From JANQOH01 sp965201155 (GTDB taxonomy: Bacteria > Pseudomonadota > Alphaproteobacteria > UBA7887), in assembly GCA_965201155.1 (NCBI GenBank), contig OZ241752.1:372001-436000 (forward strand): DNA of 64,000 nt, written 5' to 3'. The notes below the pieces were generated by a model. That model did no database searches and had not been told where the DNA came from. It saw only the letters and a list, made by a program, of their open reading frames with translations. Each line of letters opens with the position of its first letter. The stretch's first letter is position 1. The position numbers were made by a program, and so were the translations under genes. Positions 59,672 through 64,000 of this stretch are shown here, piece by piece.

Positions 59672-60892
59672 ATGACGGACGCGCTAGGCCCCCTCGCCGG
59701 AATACGCATCATCGACATGACGGCCATGCTGGCGGGGCCGTGGGCAACCATGATCCTGGGCGACCAGGGCGCAGAGGTGATCAAGGTCGAAACGCCGGGC
59801 GCTGGCGACCATACCCGCGCCTTCGCCGGCAACACGCTGTCCACCGGATTCTTGAATCTCAACCGCTCGAAGCGCTCGGTTACGCTCAATCTCAAGCATC
59901 CGCGAGGGCGTGCACTTATGCTTTCGCTGATGAAGACGGCCGACGTGGTGGTGCAGAACTTCCGTCCCGGCGTCGTCGACCGCCTGGGGGTGGGACCCGA
60001 CGCGGCGCGCGAGGTGTGCCCGGACATCATCTATGTGTCCCTGAGCGGTTTCGGCGAGCGCGGGCCCTACGCGGCGCAGCGGGTTTACGATCCTGTCATA
60101 CAGGGCCTGTCGGGCCTTGCCACCATCCAGGCCGGCAGCGATGAAGCGCAGCCGCGGCTGGTGCGCACGGTGCTGCCCGACAAGCTCACTGCAATCACCG
60201 CCGCGCAGGCCATCTCATCTGCCCTGTTCGCCCGCGAACGCACGGGCAAGGGCCAGCATGTCCGCCTGTCCATGCTGGACGCCGTGCTGCAGTTTCTCTG
60301 GGCGTCGGACATGGGGAACCAGACCCTGGCCGACCACCCGCCCTCGCCGCAGCCCGCGGCCAGCCGTATCGATCTGATTTACCGCACACAGGACGGCTAC
60401 ATCACGATGGGCGCGAACACCAACCGCGAATGGACGGGTTTCGCGCATGCCGCCGGCAAGCCCGAACTGGTCGACGACCCCCATTTCGCCACGCCCGCAG
60501 CGCGCCAGCGCAATATCGATGAGCGACTGGCGCTGATCCAGGAGCATATCGAGACAAACACCAGCGCCTGGTGGCTCGATACCCTGCGCCAACACGAGGT
60601 GCCCTGCGCGCCGGTCCTGACGCGAAACGAGGTCATTTCCCACCCGCAGATCGCCGCCGCCGAAAGCGTGATCGAATATGACCATCCGATTGCCGGACGG
60701 CTGCGTCAAACCCGCTCGGCGGCCCGCTTCGAAGGTACGCCCCTTGCCGCCCCGTGCGGCGCGCCGGTACTCGGCGCAGATACCGACGCAGTGCTCGCAG
60801 AACTCGGCATTTCGGCGGCGGAAATTACCGCCTTGCGCGCGGCCGGCGCCATCGGCGCCGAAACCGCATCGTCCGCCGCGGCCGCTGAATGA
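59672..60892 (+). CDS. CaiB/BaiF family CoA transferase (class III)
   Basis: A 406-residue enzyme moving CoA between carboxylic acids by way of an aspartyl intermediate. Landmarks are IIDMTAMLAGPWATMILGDQ at 10-29, VIKVETPGAGDHTRAFAGNT, the RSVTLNLKHPRGRALMLSL segment, VVQNFRPGVVDRLGVG and SLSGFGERGPYAAQRVYDPV. The catalytic Asp lies in the YDPVIQ region near residue 138. Substrate is unknown. Its stop overlaps the trmFO start as ATGA, so both are co-translated. Confidence 0.93.
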   Translation: MTDALGPLAGIRIIDMTAMLAGPWATMILGDQGAEVIKVETPGAGDHTRAFAGNTLSTGFLNLNRSKRSVTLNLKHPRGRALMLSLMKTADVVVQNFRPGVVDRLGVGPDAAREVCPDIIYVSLSGFGERGPYAAQRVYDPVIQGLSGLATIQAGSDEAQPRLVRTVLPDKLTAITAAQAISSALFARERTGKGQHVRLSMLDAVLQFLWASDMGNQTLADHPPSPQPAASRIDLIYRTQDGYITMGANTNREWTGFAHAAGKPELVDDPHFATPAARQRNIDERLALIQEHIETNTSAWWLDTLRQHEVPCAPVLTRNEVISHPQIAAAESVIEYDHPIAGRLRQTRSAARFEGTPLAAPCGAPVLGADTDAVLAELGISAAEITALRAAGAIGAETASSAAAAE

Positions 60893-62310
60893 CGCATATT
60901 CCCGGAGGTTCTCCGGTCCACATAGTCGGCGGCGGCCTCGCCGGCTGCGAAGCCGCATGGCAGGCGGCGCGTGCCGGGGCGCGCGTGGTCCTGCACGAAA
61001 TGCGGCCGGTACGCAGCACGCCCGCGCACCAGACCAGCACGCTGGCCGAACTCGTCTGCTCCAATTCGTTTCGTTCCGATGATGCCGAGAACAATGCCGT
61101 CGGCCTGCTGCATGAAGAAATGCGCCGCTGCGGCTCGCTCATCCTTGCCGCCGCCGATGGACATCAAGTGCCCGCCGGCGGCGCCCTTGCCGTGGACCGC
61201 GACGGCTTCTCAAGCGCCGTGGAAGCCGCGCTGGAAAACCACCCCCTCGTCACCATAGAGCGCGATGAAGTCACAGGCCTGCCGCCGGCGGATTGGAACC
61301 CCGTGATCATCGCCACCGGGCCGCTTACGGCGCCCGGACTGGCCGCCGCCATTGCCGAGCTGACGGGCACCGAAAGCCTCGCTTTTTTCGACGCCATCGC
61401 GCCGATCGTCCATCGTGACTCCATCGACATGACCGAGGCGTGGTTTCAGTCTCGCTACGACAAGCCCGGCCCCGGCGGCGACAATGCCGCCTACATCAAT
61501 TGCCCCCTTACCGAGACGCAATACAACGCCTTCATCGACGAACTGACACGCGCCGACACCGCCCCGACCCGGGACTGGGAGCGCAACACCCCATGGTTCG
61601 AGGGATGCCTGCCGATCGAGGTCATGGCTGAACGCGGACGGGAGACCCTGCGCTTCGGCCCCATGAAGCCGGTGGGCTTGAGCAATCCCCATGCGCCTCA
61701 GCAACGACCCTGGGCAGTCGTGCAATTGCGCCAGGACAACGCGCTGGGAACACTGTTCAACATGGTCGGTTTTCAGACCCGGCTGAAACACGGCGAACAA
61801 ACCCGCGTCTTTCGCCGTATCCCGGGGCTGGAAGGTGCGCGCTTCGCCCGCCTCGGCGGCGTGCACCGCAACACGTTCATCAACAGCCCCCGGCTGCTGG
61901 ACGGCCAGTTGCGGCTGCGCGCCGCGCCGCATCTGCGGTTCGCTGGACAGATCACCGGCGTCGAAGGCTACGTCGAAAGCGCTGCGATCGGGCTTCTTGC
62001 AGGACGTTTTGCCGCCGGACGCGGCGCCCCGCCGCCTGAAACCAGCCTCGGTGCACTGCTCGGCCACATCACCGGCGGGGGCGATGCCCGCACCTTCCAG
62101 CCGATGAACGTCAATTTCGGCCTGTTCCCTCCGCTCGAGCACCGAGCGGGGAAACGCGACCGCCGGCGCGCCCTGGCGCGGCGGGCGTTGGCTGCTCTCG
62201 ATGCCTGGCTCACAGGCGCCCCGACACCCAATGCGCCACCACCCGCCATTGCCGCACCGCCCGCGATGGGCGCAGCAGCGGGTGCTCCGGCGCATAGTCC
62301 GCCTGCTTGA
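60889..62310 (+). CDS. trmFO: Methylenetetrahydrofolate-tRNA-(uracil-5-)-methyltransferase TrmFO
   Basis: TrmFO makes 5-methyluridine at position 54 of tRNAs using folate and FAD. The 473-residue product has the FAD-binding VHIVGGGLAGCEAAWQAARA at 10-29, LVCSNSFRSDDAENNAVGLL, GGALAVDRDGFS, VIIATGPLTAPGL, FEGCLPIEVMAERGRETLRF, RPWAVVQLRQDNALGTLFNM and HRNTFINSPRLLD, the full family pattern. The last 30 residues are Ala/Pro-rich and lie in a 101-bp overlap with the convergent phytoene-synthase-like gene, so the C-terminus may be an extension. Confidence 0.95.
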   Translation: MTHIPGGSPVHIVGGGLAGCEAAWQAARAGARVVLHEMRPVRSTPAHQTSTLAELVCSNSFRSDDAENNAVGLLHEEMRRCGSLILAAADGHQVPAGGALAVDRDGFSSAVEAALENHPLVTIERDEVTGLPPADWNPVIIATGPLTAPGLAAAIAELTGTESLAFFDAIAPIVHRDSIDMTEAWFQSRYDKPGPGGDNAAYINCPLTETQYNAFIDELTRADTAPTRDWERNTPWFEGCLPIEVMAERGRETLRFGPMKPVGLSNPHAPQQRPWAVVQLRQDNALGTLFNMVGFQTRLKHGEQTRVFRRIPGLEGARFARLGGVHRNTFINSPRLLDGQLRLRAAPHLRFAGQITGVEGYVESAAIGLLAGRFAAGRGAPPPETSLGALLGHITGGGDARTFQPMNVNFGLFPPLEHRAGKRDRRRALARRALAALDAWLTGAPTPNAPPPAIAAPPAMGAAAGAPAHSPPA

Positions 62311-62968
62311 GGCGCGCCAGATAAAGCCGCGCCAGAGAGGCCGGCAACAGCGCCGGCAGTGCCTTGCGCTCCGCCCGGACAGGCAAGTCCGCCAGGTATT
62401 CCTCCGCCCAGGCGGCAGGCAAGCGGACCGGGTCGCCCGCGTTCAACAGAGCGTGGGCGCGAAAGGGCACCGACCGCGCCAGGCCGCATAATCCCCACAC
62501 CCGCCCGGCTGCACGCGCGGCGTCCCGAGCGGCTGCAGATTCGGCATGTAACGCTGCGAGCGCCAGATGCGCCGCCGCACCCGCCGTGCCGTCGACATAA
62601 GCTGTCAGCGCAGCGCGGTCGGCAAAGGATGCCGTATCGAAATCACGCCAGCGAGCGTCGATCAGCGCTTCCGCTTCCTGCCGCGGGAGCCAGTCTGCCG
62701 CGCGCACAGCTGCCAGGGCCTGGATCACGGGATGCGCGTTGGGCGACCCGGCATGGAGGCCGGCCACCGCATTGCGCCACCATTGCAAGCGAATGGCGCC
62801 AAGGGCAGCTTCGCCGACTCGCTCGCCAAGCCGCGCCACTTCGTGATTGAAGGCGTACAATGCAAACAGGCGCCCGCGCGCCTCCCCGGCCGCAAACAGA
62901 CTGCATAGATAGCGGTCATAATCATGCCGCCGGACCAGCGCGGCACAATGCGCGAGCGCCGGGATCAA
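62210..62968 (-). CDS. Squalene/phytoene synthase family protein, NDUFAF6-like
   Basis: A 252-residue member of the trans-isoprenyl synthase fold. Its gene order after secF and the Mth938-like gene matches the alphaproteobacterial homologues of mitochondrial complex I assembly factor NDUFAF6. It has HDYDRYLCSLFAAGEARGRL and FALYAFNHEVARLGERVGEA; the conserved IRLQWWRDA is IRLQWWRNA here. The Asp-rich catalytic motifs of true phytoene synthases are weak, so an assembly or scaffolding role is more likely than carotenoid synthesis. The ATG overlaps the Mth938-like stop as ATGA. Confidence 0.8.
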   Translation of the reverse strand: MIPALAHCAALVRRHDYDRYLCSLFAAGEARGRLFALYAFNHEVARLGERVGEAALGAIRLQWWRNAVAGLHAGSPNAHPVIQALAAVRAADWLPRQEAEALIDARWRDFDTASFADRAALTAYVDGTAGAAAHLALAALHAESAAARDAARAAGRVWGLCGLARSVPFRAHALLNAGDPVRLPAAWAEEYLADLPVRAERKALPALLPASLARLYLARLKQADYAPEHPLLRPSRAVRQWRVVAHWVSGRL

Positions 62969-63342
62969 GGAACCGGCAGTAGTGCCGCCGCAATGCGGCG
63001 GTCCTCTCCGGCAAGCACGTTGAATGTGCGGCAGGCAGCGCCCGTATCCATCAGTTCGACGGCGACACTGCGTTGCATCAGGGCCCGGCGCAAGGCCGCG
63101 CCGAGAGGCCGGGGCCGCGCGCCGCAGCCGAAGATGAGAAGTTCCACGGGCGGCTCTGCTTCCAGTACAGGCGCAAGAGTATCAAGGCCCGCGTCATCCA
63201 GGTCTGTTACCGGCCAAGCCGCCGCCTGGTCGCTAAACACAAGCACGGCGCCCTTGTAGCGCGCGCCGCCGATGCGAAACCCGCCGCCGCCATATCCCTG
63301 AACAATCAGCCGACCGGGGGTGAGCCGCGGCGTGATATCCAC
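62965..63342 (-). CDS. Mth938-like (DUF498/NDUFAF3-type) domain protein
   Basis: A small soluble protein with the Mth938 fold: DITPRLTPGRLIVQGYGGGG, FRIGGARYKGAVLVFSDQAA, LLIFGCGARPRPLGAALRRA and VAVELMDTGAACRTFNVLAG. The mitochondrial relative NDUFAF3 is also a complex I assembly factor, which fits with the NDUFAF6-like neighbour. I take the GTG at 63342 because M-DITP matches the usual family N-terminus. A frame-extended start at 63396 or 63402 would overlap secF by about 50 bp and lacks a binding site, but cannot be excluded. Confidence 0.82.
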   Translation of the reverse strand: MDITPRLTPGRLIVQGYGGGGFRIGGARYKGAVLVFSDQAAAWPVTDLDDAGLDTLAPVLEAEPPVELLIFGCGARPRPLGAALRRALMQRSVAVELMDTGAACRTFNVLAGEDRRIAAALLPVP

Positions 63343-63346
63343 CGGG

Positions 63347-64000
63347 TCACCCGCTTTCGGAGCCGCCCGCCGCTCCTTCGGCCGTTTCCCGTTCATTGTC
63401 ACGGCGCGCGAGTTTATCGAGACCCAGCAGGATGAGAAGCGGCGCAGCGACGAAGATTGACGAATATGTCCCGACCAGAACGCCCCATACCATGGCGAAG
63501 CAGAAATCGCGGATCACCGGGCCGCCCAGAATCCACAGGGACAGCAGCGCTAGCAGTGTCGTTACCGAGGTCATCAAGGTGCGCGAGAGCGTGTCGTTGA
63601 TACTGCGGGAGAGCAGGTCAACAAGCGCCATAGCCTTGTATTTGCGCAAATTTTCGCGCACGCGGTCATACACTACCACGGTGTCGTTCATGGAGTAGCC
63701 AACGATCAGGAGGATCGCGGCGACAGTGGCGAGATTGAATTCCAGCCCGACCAGCGCGAACACGCCGATGGTGGCCACCACATCATGCACCAGCGCCACC
63801 ACGGCGCCCAGAGCAAATTGCCACTCGAACCGGAACCAGATGTACACCAGCATGGCGCCGAGCGCGATTGCCACCGCCTGCACGCCGGCCCAGATCAGTT
63901 CCGCGCCCACCTTGGGACCGACGGATTCCTGCCGCCGATAGTCGATGGCGCCGCCGAAGCGCGTGTCGAGCGCGTCACGCACCTGCGCGATGGCTTCGTT
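63347..64000 (-). CDS. secF: Protein translocase subunit SecF (partial, 5' end outside window)
   Basis: SecF with SecD uses the proton motive force to pull exported proteins through SecYEG. The visible 217 residues cover the C-terminal half: RQESVGPKVGAELIWAGVQA, then TM segments AIALGAMLVYIWFRFEWQFA, AVVALVHDVVATIGVFALVG, VAAILLIVGYSMNDTVVVYD and RVRENLRKYK, RSINDTLSRTLMTSVTTLLA, all standard SecF motifs. The N-terminal third lies beyond the window. It precedes the Mth938-like gene, giving the common secF order. Confidence 0.96.
   Translation of the reverse strand, partial: NEAIAQVRDALDTRFGGAIDYRRQESVGPKVGAELIWAGVQAVAIALGAMLVYIWFRFEWQFALGAVVALVHDVVATIGVFALVGLEFNLATVAAILLIVGYSMNDTVVVYDRVRENLRKYKAMALVDLLSRSINDTLSRTLMTSVTTLLALLSLWILGGPVIRDFCFAMVWGVLVGTYSSIFVAAPLLILLGLDKLARRDNERETAEGAAGGSESG

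Overview
The window is chromosomal DNA from a GC-rich alphaproteobacterium. The evidence is gene order: dprA-topA-rnr-(MFS)-rpmG, secF-Mth938-phytoene-synthase-like, DUF1285-NUDIX-DUF6111-CCA transferase, MoxR-DUF58-DUF4159, xerD-accA, and the small zinc-ribbon membrane protein before glyQS are all combinations typical of that class. Protein style (Ala/Arg-rich, GTG and TTG starts) agrees. A Rhodospirillales-like lineage is my best guess; genus cannot be told from the sequence. The betaine transporter would suit a marine or saline habitat, but that is inference.

Layout. 1-4.6 kb: aroK (cut by the window edge), a tiny membrane protein, an exported helical protein, xerD, accA. 4.7-12.1 kb (minus): dprA, topA, rnr, an MFS transporter and rpmG. 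12.3-19.1 kb: a Tat-like amidohydrolase with a small exported partner, an orphan NosR-like flavin/iron-sulfur membrane protein, an exported TPR protein and a hydratase-family enzyme. 19.1-26.0 kb: an M17 aminopeptidase, an N-formylglutamate-amidohydrolase/carboxylate-amine-ligase pair, a cupredoxin, and a glycine-betaine ABC transporter whose first gene is preceded by three perfect 83-bp tandem copies of its own start region. 26.2-32.4 kb: ssb/uvrA divergent pair, then a tightly overlapping four-gene minus-strand operon. 32.4-39.2 kb: a MoxR/DUF58/DUF4159 cluster of the Bat type. 39.2-44.9 kb: recA with a promoter carrying a dyad operator, then small-molecule oxidoreductases, an RraA-like protein, a PEBP protein and an intradiol dioxygenase.

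45-53 kb is an accessory region in a different style: a decayed nucleotidyltransferase (AbiEii-like) unit, an exported SH3-like protein, a STAS-like (DUF4325)/membrane-protein module with a frameshifted first gene, a decayed IS1182-type transposase, a TonB-receptor plug fragment, and a complete 2.2-kb IS1595-type element with 25-bp inverted ends that carries three passenger genes behind its transposase. A WYL-domain regulator begins at the far end of the element. This looks like an eroding defence/mobile island.

53-64 kb returns to core genes: glyQ, glyS, ppdK, tRNA-Pro(CGG), a CoA transferase, trmFO, a phytoene-synthase-like protein, a Mth938-like protein and secF (cut by the window edge).

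The most noteworthy items are the 83-bp leader triplication with two translationally coupled mini-ORFs ahead of the betaine-binding protein, the passenger operon inside the IS1595-type element, and the recA promoter dyad. I found no CRISPR array, rRNA or prophage.
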